Shown here in pieces: positions 24,038-34,396 of a stretch of 64,000 nt of DNA (its first letter is position 1; the number at the start of each line of letters is the position of its first letter). A program made the translations under genes and the position numbers. This stretch comes from Isoperla grammatica (taxonomy: Eukaryota; Arthropoda; Insecta; Plecoptera; Perlodidae): positions 51,238,625 through 51,302,624 of the forward strand of contig OX246741.1 of the NCBI GenBank assembly GCA_945910005.1, read 5' to 3'. Under the pieces are notes generated by a model. That model was given only the letters and a program-made list of their open reading frames with translations, ran no database searches and was not told where the DNA came from.

Positions 24038-24403
24038 ACAAAGTGTCTTCACTTGGCGGCAATAGTTACTTCATTAGCTACTAGAGCGCGCTAGTATAGC
24101 GGGAAAATTTGAATATTCAAAATGGCGGCAGAGGTTCTCTCAATAGCTACTAGAGCGCACTGCTGTATACAAAATGGCGGCCATGAAAACAAAATGGCGG
24201 GGGTGCGACGTAAGTGGTCACGTGGGCCCCCTCCCCCCCCCCCCTCCCCTCCCCTTAGGTTACTGACCTACCTCAAGAGGGGAAGTGGCACGTGCCCTGA
24301 GGTCAATAACCTCGGTGGCTAAGTGGCACGTGCCTAGTGACACGTGCCTGAGGTCAATTACCCCGGCGGCCATCTTTGACTCCATAGTGCCTCACTACCT
24401 ACT

Positions 24404-24409
24404 AATGAA
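24404..24409. repeat. Polinton target-site duplication, right copy
   Basis: AATGAA directly follows CCTCACTACCTACT. It matches 8553-8558. Confidence 0.75.
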
Positions 24410-24435
24410 TAACGTAAAAATTGTTTTGTAACAAT

Positions 24436-26360
24436 ATGGCCTTGCTTACTCGACGATTGCAGTCGAATCCACTCGCAGTTCCTATTGTGAACACCACCAC
24501 CTTTCAAGGTAAGCTGTTGGGATTCTTATTATTTCCCCAATAAATTATGAGGTCTACAATTCTATGGGAAGTAATGTGTGGATTGTTGTAAATTTTATTA
24601 CAGTACCCTTGCAAGGACATTTTATTCTAACACAATCTGTTTTTTTTTTTCAGTTGCAGTCATTGCGGCAAAAGTTTTCTGCAATTTAATCGGTCCACAC
24701 CAGTCTACAGGCCTTACTACTTAAAAACTGGTCTGTTTTTTGGCTGTGGTGGTCACGGTCCTGCCTCTGGGTCACCACTCACCACTTGCATCAAATTGAT
24801 GTAAAATTGAATTTAAATTGAAAGTGAAACTGAATAAGACTTTAAAGAATTAATTGCAAATTTCTGTTTATAGTGGTAATCATCAGTAGGTATTTAAAAA
24901 CCAATAAAAAATTGATTTAAATTGTAAAATTTTGGGTAAACTTATTTATGTCTACATACTTTGTTCATAACTTTTACAAGATACAGTAGGCTACCCAATA
25001 TATTTTGTTTTGAAAGTAGGTAGCCAGCAAATACAATAACATGGAGGACTGAAAAGATGTCATGCTTCTTCGAGATCTCATAAATACTGAAGTCGATGCA
25101 GGCAGTATGCATCGTACTTTTCATAAATTCACATTAACTTATGTCAAATTAACTTGTGAGTGTGTGTGTAATTTCCTCCTACGTGTAATGTTATCCCTTG
25201 CATTACATTACAAAAATTGCAAACCCATACAAAGAAAAAATTACCACCTAAAATTTAAAAAATGCAAAACTACTACTACTACTACTACTACTACTACACA
25301 CACACAAACACACACACACACACACACACTATTTGTGGCCAAATAAGTATTTCAGCAATATTGTAGGTACTTCATTTTCAGGCCCATCATTAAAAACTAA
25401 TGGTAAGAGTAAAAGTAAAGTAATCCTACTTTAGTCAGTCCCATTTGCATAGCAATTAGCTTTGATTTGTTACTTTGATGATTATTTTATTTTTTATACA
25501 AACTTTGATGTTTATTTTTAATATTGATGGGCCTTCAGTAATTTTTTTTTTTTTTTTAGGGAATAAATACACTACATAAATAATTAAAACTATGTTTTGA
25601 ATTAGGTTTAAATTTTAAAACTAGTTCATCTACCATTTTACAAGGGGAAATTTTAAGTTTGGAAAATACAGAACTACACAATATGTAATAAAATATTATA
25701 TGCATTTAATTTATTTATTTGGCGATACATTTTCTTACTACTGTACTGGTGTAGTAAAACAAGTCACTGACCAGAATGCATTCAACCATCAAAACTAAAA
25801 CTACCTCAAAATGTGCTTTATAATAATTGAAAGTAATTGTTCTCTTGTCAGGGCTACCTCCTTATGAATGCATTCACAATTATTTAAAAATTCGTCACAT
25901 TTCAACCAGAATACCAATTTCTTCATTTCATTGGAAATGTAAATCCTCTCTTGGCCAATGCTGGAAGATTGCAGCAGGGGTTGATGTAGGTAGAATTTCA
26001 ACGTTAGTAAAGTAGCCATTTCTAGCTTCATCGACCGACATATGGCCCTCTTGCCCGTAGATGTCTTCTTGTGGTCTTCTCTTGTATCTGCAACTTGAAA
26101 TAAAAAGTTCTTGGGGATATAATTTAATTACCCTACTTGAAGCACACTATTTAGGGGAAATATTAAGGTCCAAAACAATATAATTAAATTTATATTTTTT
26201 AGGACTAATAGCCTCAGCCAAAAGCCAGAAGGCCTCGACATGGAAACCAAATTTTCCCACATCAGTTTTTATCCCAGCAGGTTCCTCAACATTGGTTGTT
26301 GAACATGCAACGTTACATTTTTATGATACTGTTGAAAGTAATGTTCATAAGTGGACTAGG
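24436..26360 (+). CDS. Candidate two-exon gene fragment in right half of Harbinger-type element
   Basis: Exon 24436-24508 starts with ATG in AACAATATGG and ends TTTCAAG/GTAAGC, encoding MALLTRRLQSNPLAVP and about eight more residues. A second open segment, 26203-26360, is bounded by TTTTTTAG and CTAGG/GTAAGG and encodes KPNFPTSVFIPAGSS and LVVEHATLHFYDTV. The first exon ends in phase 1 and the second continues in phase (G then GA), so they join in frame. No further exon or stop was found. I do not recognise the family. It may be transposon cargo or host sequence. Splice sites are the main evidence. Confidence 0.35.
25271..25330. repeat. (ACT)n and (CA)n simple repeats
   Basis: ACTACTACT... 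is followed directly by an ACACAC tract, inside the Harbinger-type element. The 94-aa ORF across it is an artefact. Confidence 0.9.
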
Positions 26361-27074
26361 GTAAGGCCTAACTATGTATAGCCTAGGCTTACCATGTGAG
26401 CCGAACCCGGACTAGCATGTACGTAGGCCTACTGAGTGTACAGGATAAGTTCAGTATCTGACACTTTCATTCCGTACAAGCGTACTAGGGTGTACGGGTC
26501 AGTTCGAACTATGTGTGCTGGCTGAGTGATTTTACCGAGTCAAACTCGGTCTGTGCAGATGTCCTTCATACAATCCTAGTCCAAAATGAGTATTTACGAG
26601 CTAGGCCTATAGTTCGGGCTTGGCTACTGTGGTAAATGTAGACAATTAAGGGCACATGTCGGCCTAGACTAATCCATATAGGCCTAGACCAAGGTTAGAA
26701 CTGTTTTAAGGTAGGCCTAGGCCTGCATGCAGAATTTGTTAAACTAGCATGCCATGGGCGCTAGGCCTAGCCCTAGCTCTTGTTCTTTTCATACATAAAT
26801 AAATAGTTTCTTTACTCACTAGACGTAGGCCTACATAATATAGGGTAGGCCTAGGCCCTAGGCCAAGCTTATCTGCAGGCAAAGATCAAGGCTAGCCCTA
26901 GCCCTAACCTCACTTTCCATACTCGTTCGGGGCTAATCGCTAGGCCTAGGTATATTTTAAACACAAATCCTAGGCCTACGAACGGAATGTAATGAAACTA
27001 TAAAATATATTACACATAATAGCGTAGGTCTAGGCTAGGCCTACTATAAGAGAGTAATATAATCATTTACCTAC

Positions 27075-27101
27075 CTTGGAGTCTGCTTTCGATGTCTTCA
27101 T
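27075..27101 (-). CDS. Possible first exon of a Harbinger-encoded gene
   Basis: On the minus strand, ATG at 27101 opens MKTSKADSK and runs into AAG/GTAGGT. It starts about 235 bp inside the right terminus, where Harbinger elements often place the start of their Myb/SANT-like gene. No downstream exon with a SANT pattern was found. Confidence 0.25.
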
Positions 27102-27805
27102 AACCTCTGATTTTGATGTCAACAACACAATTTTACAACAACAACCACGCCAAAACGCATACGGTTTCCCATCTCGCCACCTCTAGGCCGGCGAGTAGAA
27201 ACGTATGGCCATTCCGCATGTGCGGGTACGGTTTCAAATTCAAGAATAGCAAATTGTCAAAACGTATGCGTAATGGCGGTCACGTGACCATAATCCCGCA
27301 TGCGAGTCCACTCGCATCGTTTCAAGAATAGCCCCCCTGACGTTGGCCAAGCATGGCCCGTAGAATTTTCGACCAACGTCGAGGGGGCGGTGCCAGCGAT
27401 TGTAAATGGCTACAATTGGCCAACGTCCAACGTAAAAGCATGAGACCCCACATTAGCCCATGGGGACGTCTTCCGATTCATACATTATACTTACTTTATT
27501 GCAATTAAGGCCAGTGACGCACGGTACCCTCTTTATAGCCTGATGAGTGATGATTGGTGAATGATAATGAGGAAGGGAGGAGGGGAAGCCTGGTACCGGC
27601 ACGAAGCCTACTCTTTTCGAAAAACACCAAGGGGACCATTGGCTTTACATCCCATCCGAAAGGACGGTGTAACTTTGACCAGTCATATAGGTTCCTCCAC
27701 TAACCTGGACTGCTGAGCAGTTGACGAGAAGAACGAAGCTGTTACACAAGCTTTCGAACCCTCCAATCTGCTCTTACCAACGGTAACTAGTGTTTCAGAG
27801 GAGAG

Positions 27806-27860
27806 TGGTCACCCATCCACCTCTTGACCTAGCCCGAGGTTGCTTAACTTGGTGTTGGTA
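27806..27860 (-). repeat. 5S rRNA-derived segment inside a repeat
   Basis: The minus strand reads AAGTTAAGCAACCTCGGGC, then GGTCAAGAGGTGGATGGGTGACCA. That follows the order of the internal-promoter half of animal 5S rRNA (GTTAAGC..CGGGC..GGATGGGTGACC). Only part of the gene is present. The surrounding 27.47-28.23 kb includes CATCCCATCCGAAAGGACGG and resembles dispersed repeat sequence, so this is likely a 5S-derived retroelement segment and not a working 5S gene. Confidence 0.5.
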
Positions 27861-28529
27861 TGGGAACCTGCTAAGCGACAGCGGCTAAACCGTTGGCTAT
27901 CCATTATACATAGCGGGGTCGTCATAAGGGGAGTCCAGCAAGGAAGGTCAGGGCCAAATGGGAGGAGGATTCAAGTGGCACAGTTGAAGAAAGGAACAGG
28001 GTCACCACTTGTAGCCCTGTTACGACTGTAGTCTTGTCACACCAACCTCCGATGGGCGAGGTATACAAGTCTTTTCACTCCGAGAAGTGAGCGCGAGATG
28101 TGGTGTTTTCAACAGAGGGCCCTTTTACTGGGACGCTGACAGACGTAGCGCAACCTTGGTCCAGGTAGCGGAGATAATGAGCTCTATACGCTACCCATTA
28201 AATCTCACCTGTCAAATCAAATGTCGCCTATTCCTACGGTGATTGTCTACACTCTACAGTTACATATTAAAAAGTGACAGATACAATATTTCGCAACTTT
28301 TAACAAATTAGTTGGATTCGTGCGTACAACTACAAACTAACCCGTTTCTATGTTTGAAATTTGAATCATTCTTATAGCTCTAATATCAACGATTTTCTGT
28401 AACAAGTGTATGATAAGTTGATAGCTATAATATTGTAGAGGTAAATGTAACAAGAAGACGTCGGAAAGGCTTCGACTTTACTTTGAATCACGATAACAAC
28501 AGTACTGAAGGAACAAACGTCGGTATCAA

Positions 28530-28700
28530 CACATTGGGTACGTTCCGTAACCTCTTTGGGCGCGCCCAAAGATGCCCAGTCTATTCCGTAACCATTCTCC
28601 ACGCGCCCATGCACCATTCCGTAACCTGCTTGGGTAGCGTCTTGGGCACGCCCGCAACGCCCAAGCCTTTTCTCCGGGCACGGCCGGTCATGGCGGCAAT
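28530..28700. other. GC-rich block with repeated ATTCCGTAACC motifs
   Basis: TTCCGTAACC occurs three times (about 28542, 28583 and 28617) with short palindromes such as GGGCGCGCCC. This looks like subterminal repeats of a DNA transposon whose other part is lost in the gap. It could also be a CpG-rich promoter. No convincing ORF is present. Confidence 0.35.
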
Positions 28701-28828
28701 TCAAAAGTGAATGTGCTGTCATGTGTACCATAGTGCCAAAAGGAACTGTTTTTGTGGTTCTATTGTAGATCGCCCATTATTATTCGGTGATAAATTAATT
28801 ATCACTGGTGTAATCCTGGCCAAAACTA

Positions 28829-29028
28829 NNNNNNNNNNNNNNNNNNNNNNNNNNNNNNNNNNNNNNNNNNNNNNNNNNNNNNNNNNNNNNNNNNNNNNNN
28901 NNNNNNNNNNNNNNNNNNNNNNNNNNNNNNNNNNNNNNNNNNNNNNNNNNNNNNNNNNNNNNNNNNNNNNNNNNNNNNNNNNNNNNNNNNNNNNNNNNNN
29001 NNNNNNNNNNNNNNNNNNNNNNNNNNNN
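28829..29028. other. Assembly gap (200 N)
   Basis: Exactly 200 N are present, probably a placeholder length. The gap borders the 8-bp array, so the array's true left edge is unknown. Confidence 1.
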
Positions 29029-30881
29029 GTGGTAGAGTGGTAGAGTGGTAGAGTGGTAGACTGGTAGACTGGTAGACAGGTAGACTGGTAGACTGGTAGA
29101 CTGGTAGACTGGAGGACTGGTAGAGTGGTAGTGGTAGACTGGTAGACTGGTAGACTGGTAGACTGGTAGACTGGTAGACTGGTAGACTGGTAGACTGGAG
29201 GACTGGTAGAGTGGTAGTGGTAGACTGGTAGACTGGTAGACTGGTAGACTGGTAGGCTGGTAGACTGGTAGACTGGTAGACTGGTAGACTGGTAGACTGG
29301 TAGACTATTAGACAGGTACACCGGTAGACTGGTAGACTGGTAGACTGGTAGACTGGTAGACTGGTAGACTGGTAGACTGGAGGACTGGTAGAGTGGTAGT
29401 GGTAGACTGGTAGACTGGTAGACTGGTAGACTGGTAGACTGGTAGACTGGTAGACTGGAGGACTGGTAGAGTGGTAGTGGTAGACTGGTAGACTGGTAGA
29501 CCGGTAGACTGGTAGACTGGTAGACTGGTAGACTGGTAGACTGGTAGACTGGAGGACTGGTAGACTGGTAGACTGGTAGACAGGTAGACCGGTAGACTGG
29601 TAGACTGGTAGACTGGTAGACTGGTAGACTGGTAGACTGGAGGACTGGTAGAGTGGTAGTGGTAGACTGGTAGACTGGTAGACTGGTAGACTGGTAGACT
29701 GGTAGACTGGTAGACAGGTAGACCGGTAGACTGGTAGACTGGTAGGCTGGTAGAGTGGTAGGCTGGTAGACTGGTAGACTGGTAGACTGGTAGACTGGTA
29801 GACAGGTAGACCGGTAGACTGGTAGACTGGTAGACTGGTAGACTGGTAGACTGGTAGACTGGTAGACTGGTAGACTGGTAGACTGGTAGACTGGTAGGCT
29901 GGTAGACCGGTAGACTGGTAGACTGGTAGGCTGGTAGACTGGTAGACTGGTAGACTGGTAGACTGGTAGACAGGTAGACCGGTAGACTGGTAGACTGGTA
30001 GACTGGTAGACTGGTAGACTGGTAGACTGGTAGACTGGAGGACTGGTAGACTGGTAGACTGGTAGACAGGTAGACTGGTAGACTGGTAGACAGGTAGACT
30101 GGTAGACTGGTAGACTGGTAGACTGGTAGACTGGTAGACTGGAGGACTGGTAGAGTGGTAGGCTGGTAGACTGGTAGACTGGTAGACTGGTAGACTGGTA
30201 GACTGGTAGAGTGGTAGGCTGGTAGACTGGTAGACTGGTAGACTGGTAGACAGGTAGACCGGTAGACTGGTAGACTGGTAGGCTGGTAGACCGGTAGACT
30301 GGTAGACTGGTAGACTGGTAGGCTGGTAGACTGGTAGACTGGTAGAGTGGTAGGCTGGTAGACTGGTAGACTGGTAGACTGGTAGACTGGTAGACAGGTA
30401 GACCGGTAGACTGGTAGACTGGTAGGCTGGTAGACTGGTAGACTGGTAGACTGGTAGAGTGGTAGGCTGGTAGACTGGTAGACTGGTAGACTGGTAGACT
30501 GGTAGACAGGTAGACCGGTAGACTGGTAGACTGGTAGACTGGTAGACTGGTAGACTGGAGGACTGGTAGAGTGGTAGTGGTAGACTGGTAGACTGGTAGA
30601 CTGGTAGGCTGGTAGACCGGTAGACTGGTAGACTGGTAGAGTGGTAGAGTTGTAGAGTGGTAGACTGGTAGACTGGTAGACTGGTAGACTGGTAGACTGG
30701 TAGACCGGTAGACTGGTAGACTGGTAGACTGGAGGACTGGTAGGCTGGTAGAGTGGTAGTGGTAGACTGGTAGACTGGTAGACTGGTAGGCTGGTAGACC
30801 GGTAGGCTGGTAGAGTGGTAGAGTGGTAGTGGTAGACTGGTAGACTGGTAGACTGGTAGGCTGGTAGACTGGTAGACTCGT
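29029..30881. repeat. 8-bp minisatellite array, unit GTAGACTG
   Basis: About 1.85 kb (roughly 230 units) of GTAGACTG is present, with variants such as GTAGAGTG, GTAGGCTG, GTAGACCG, GTAGACAG and GAGGACTG, and occasional 6-bp units (GTAGTG). An 8-bp unit without stops keeps long minus-strand frames open (LPVYQSTS repeats, up to several hundred residues). Those are not genes. The left edge is in the gap. Confidence 0.95.
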
Positions 30882-30889
30882 ACATCTCA

Positions 30890-31795
30890 TGACTTATGTT
30901 GCGTTATCTCTGATGATGACTGTATCAAACGATTTTTAAAAAATAGGTCGTCATAATGACACATAATAAACATGATGGCGATTTGGGAGATTGTACGCGG
31001 TTGAATGTTGGCCATCGTTAAAATGAAAAAAACCACAAGTTTAGCGGTCTACCCAAAATGTTCAATTATCTTAACGACTTAGTTGAGGTTCTAAATAGTC
31101 CAATTAATACAAAACTCTGATTTGTTTAATGTTTGGAGTGAGTGATAACCATTAATTTTAGACTGTACTTACATAGTTCGTAAAATCAAAGCGTATGAAT
31201 TAACTCATTAATTGGGATCAAGATATTTATCAGAACCATAATTGGATAGTAAATAGTCCCAAACTGTCAAAGAATTAAGGAACGTCAATTGTAATTAGTG
31301 TGAATAGATGCGTGGGATCTGCCACATTGATATCGAACTAATGGTTATTTCACTAATGCGCTCTAGTCCCAAATTAACCCCCCCCCTCCAGTTCCCCTGC
31401 CCCTGTATTCATCATCCAATTTCCATGACTATGTGTAGCGATTCCAACATTGTTCTGCTGCACTCAAGCTGTTTACCTCATTGGGAGAACCGAATAACTA
31501 CTCATTACAGTGACTTATCATAGCCGCAAAATTTAATGACAACACTTTTAGGGTTGGATCTATAATGATTTATGCACTCCACCTAGAAGGAGTACTATTT
31601 ACTAACATCCGTGAAGAAAACTACTGATAGCAGAAACAAACATTTACGGAGAATCATTAGTTTGACGACTTATTATAGAGAGTAAAACATTTCAAGCATG
31701 TGGTAGGGAACCAAAATTAAAAAAATATATAAATATAGTAATTCATGCTTTTGGGTATTAGTCTAAGTTATGTGATTAAGTGTAATAAAATAGTT
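30890..31795. other. AT-rich noncoding DNA
   Basis: No exon-like or transposon-end signal is seen. A short C-run lies at 31379-31386. Confidence 0.5.
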
Positions 31796-31873
31796 CACTT
31801 ATCTCATTTCACGACGTTTCGCTGATAAGTCAGGTCGGACTGATCAGCAAAACGTCGTGAAATGAGATAAGTG
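31796..31873. repeat. 31-bp inverted repeat with Penelope-like AACGTCG hairpin
   Basis: CACTTATCTCATTTCACGAC and the following GTTTCGCTGAT are repeated inverted across a 16-bp centre, with one mismatch. The pieces CTGATCAG and CAAAACGTCG or CGAAACGTCG resemble the degenerate hammerhead-type ends of Penelope-like retroelements. No Penelope ORF is nearby. Confidence 0.45.
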
Positions 31874-33787
31874 AAAAATGTTACACTCGTTCACAAAATG
31901 TGGACTAATACGGCAAAAGAAGAAACAAAAATCATCATATTTGGGCTACGAAAATATTCGCCAAAACATGCATATATTAAAACACGGGCTTTCGTGGCCC
32001 AGATTAATGTTAATACAATGAAGGAAAACAAATCAGGTTCTTTCCCCATGGCGTTTATTTTTATTTGTCATTGTCACTTGTCGTGTCAACAAGCTCGTGA
32101 CATAAGTGTTCAATAAAATTTATGTAAAATGATAATACGAATGTTTAAATATAATAAAAGTCAATGCACTTAATATAGAATTTATATTCAGCGGTGGACA
32201 TTATTGTATTTATTATGTGCCTTGTTTCAAATATAAAGTGAATTCCACAAAACGCCTCAGCCCAAACCGGGAATCGAACCTGGAGCCTTCTGCTTACAGC
32301 AATAAATTTAGCGTATATCCATATAAATAGAATGAAGACATTGAGAAAGAACGTCAGAAATATGTCTGTGTTTAAATTCGAAAGAATACAAATATCACAA
32401 CAATTTGTCTCTGTTGGATTCGGAAGGTTAATATATCACAGTAATTTGTCTGTCTTGAACTTTGCAAGGATAAAATATCACACATTATTTTTTTTTTCTC
32501 TAGAAAAAGAAAATGACTGTGCTTAGGTATAGGATGTCTGTTTTGTGGTATTGTTTTCTTGATTATTGCGCCAAAATATTTTCCCATTGTTATTTCTCTC
32601 AAAGCATTTTCACAAAAAAACATAACTTAACAAAAATTAATTTTTAATTTTTTCATTATTATTTTAATAATAATAAAATATGTAAAAAAAAAAAAGATAA
32701 TCCCATTCAATATCTATCGTGCCAAGTGTACGTATGAGAAGTTGCTACATGGGTATCGCACCAGAGAATGTCAAAACTCGAGACAACAATCCCAGTCTTG
32801 CGCAGAAGAAGAACAATGACTGGTTGAAGACAGTCACTATCAAACGCTTTGTCGTAATCGTTGTCACACCCTGTGCTGACATGAATAGTGTATGAGACTG
32901 TGATGCGCATAGAATATCAACCACATGCAAACAGCTCGTCTTCAAGTCATTGAGTTTAGAAAATGCTCCGTTTATTAAAATGTAGAGATACAACGTTGTT
33001 TGTGTTTTGTTACGTGGTATAGGTCACCTCAAAGAGCGAATAAACTTGTTTTCTTTGTTGTGTTGTCAACAATGCTTTTGATCATAATTCAATAGCTGTA
33101 ATAAATGCAAATGAATACTGATCAATTATTTATCTAAAAATTGTATTCACTTGCACTAAGTAGCTGAGGGAGGCAAGGAAGTCATTCTACGATAATGGGT
33201 TAACAGGGATTTTGCTGTGTAAACATGCAACTATAATCATGAAAATCAACTAAACAATCTTTGTTAGTAAAATCCCACAATTTGCTACAATTTTAAAACT
33301 CTATGAACCTAAAGTTAGAAAAGGTATTGTTCAAAATGTAATTGTGTTTACGATTACTCAAAAGAAAAGTAATTCACTTTCAATAAAAATTATAGTAACA
33401 AAAGTAATAATAACTGTTCTTTAATATTTTACTAAATATACATACTTCTTTGTGATAGTTTGTAAAATTTTTATTCCTTATACATTCTCGTATTATTATT
33501 GTATTTGGGTAATGTAGGACCATCTAAAGCGAGCTCAAGGACATGTGCATCTATTACAGCTGGGTGGACGGCTGTGTCTCAACTGACCAATCAGAACGAA
33601 GCAACGCCCAGAAACATTAATTTATTCATTTTTTCATTCATTAATTCGTTATAAATTATTAAATTAATTACATAGACAGAATCGTAACAATGACAGTATT
33701 AGAAAAAAACAAATCCGGGGTATGCATCGCTTTTTCAATATCATGATGCGTTATCAAGATAATAAAGGCGCCCGACCCTTCTATGCA
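31874..33787. other. AT-rich noncoding DNA with a tRNA-like fragment
   Basis: This is mostly featureless. At about 32252-32325 (minus) a tRNA-like piece contains a B-box GGTTCGATTCC, probably a truncated SINE head. Confidence 0.45.
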
Positions 33788-33916
33788 TCCGATCCGTGTG
33801 ATGGGTCCGTTTTTTCGGTTCATCCAATCACAGCCCATACTCATTTGACTTCGATTGCGAGATGCTGGCTGTCATTGGATTAACCGAAAAAACGGATGCA
33901 TCGCACGAATCGGACA
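33788..33916. mobile_element. Short foldback MITE
   Basis: GATCCGTGTGATG, TCCGTTTTTTCGGTT, ATCCAAT and ACAGCC on the left are matched inverted on the right by GGCTGTCATTGGAT, AACCGAAAAAACGGA, CATCGCACGAATCGGA. The loop is about 30 bp and there is no ORF. Confidence 0.65.
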
Positions 33917-33976
33917 CATTTATTTATGTATTTGTTTATGCATTACCCAACAACAGAATACAAAAATTCCAGAAAA

Positions 33977-34396
33977 TGTCGTGTTGGTCCAGTGGTTAGC
34001 ATCCCTGCTTCCAATGTAGAAGGTCCCGGGTTCAGATCCCGTTTCAGGCAGAAGTTTTTTAACTTCTAATATGGATTCAATTCCATCACTTCTTGTCGTA
34101 GGAATAAGTAAACGGTGACTTTGGAGCCGTCCTAGCAACGAAGCACTCAATAAATTCAAAGTTGTTCTGAATCGGCCTTGTTGATTCCGACATTTGTCCG
34201 CACGTGTTCGCACTGTCCAATCCTGATTCATATGTTTTGTATTTGAAATATCGATCTTTGATTGGCTATCGCTCACTCGCCGTTGGTGTTCGGAGCCTAC
34301 AGGGTTGTTTTAGTCGCTTTCAATTAAAGTCTCCCACTGCAAATTAGTTAAGTTACTGAGTGGGTAGACTCTAAATGTGAATTTATTTATTTATTT
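33977..34396 (+). mobile_element. tRNA-derived SINE, copy 1 (most complete)
   Basis: The tRNA head has A-box TGGTCCAGTGG and B-box GGTTCAGATCC. The central block is GTAAACGGTGACTTTGGAGC / CTAGCAACGAAG. The 3' body ends ACTGAGTGGGTAGACTCTAA and a (TTTA)n tail. Four other copies lie at 37.9, 40.6, 42.0 and 45.5 kb. The ORF on the opposite strand is a shadow. Confidence 0.8.

Larger units (their letters stand above)
8559..24403. mobile_element. Palindromic (foldback) Polinton/Maverick derivative
   Basis: The element runs from AGTAGGTAGTGAGG to its exact inverse CCTCACTACCTACT and is flanked by a 6-bp AATGAA duplication. AG/CT ends and a 6-bp duplication are Polinton features. Instead of ordinary terminal repeats, its two halves are near-identical inverted arms of about 7.2 kb (8559 to about 15747 and about 17237 to 24403) around a 1.5-kb unique loop. 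Positions x and 32983-x match through most of the arms. Only the polymerase end of a Polinton is represented. No integrase, packaging ATPase, protease or capsid gene is visible. It was probably mobilised in trans. Confidence 0.75.
17237..24403. repeat. Right palindrome arm
   Basis: This is the inverted partner of 8559-15747. It contains the plus-strand copies of all arm genes. Confidence 0.85.
6928..27336. mobile_element. Harbinger-type DNA element split by a nested palindromic Polinton
   Basis: The left end GGGGGCTATTCTTGAACCGAT and the inverted right end GGGGGCTATTCTTGAAACGAT are matched, and a second TATTCTTGAA sits about 100-130 bp inside each end with GCATGCGG and CATACGTTT blocks. Direct CTG triplets flank the ends (6925-6927 and 27337-27339), the CWG-type duplication of PIF/Harbinger elements. 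Without the nested 15.85-kb insertion the element would be about 4.56 kb. No DDE transposase ORF is visible, so it is non-autonomous or heavily decayed. Confidence 0.65.

Noticed and set aside
8559..24403. Palindrome as a sequencing hairpin artefact
   Set aside because: It has a unique asymmetric loop, small arm differences, a matching 6-bp duplication and different Harbinger halves outside. An artefact is still possible and should be checked with spanning reads.
28719..30890. Very long minus-strand ORFs (up to 723 codons) with LPVYQSTS repeats
   Set aside because: They are translations of a stop-free 8-bp minisatellite and run across N bases. There is no start context or non-repeat domain.
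33920..34276. 118-codon ORF at 33.9 kb and a related 74-codon ORF at 42.0 kb
   Set aside because: Both are antisense translations of the tRNA-derived SINE.
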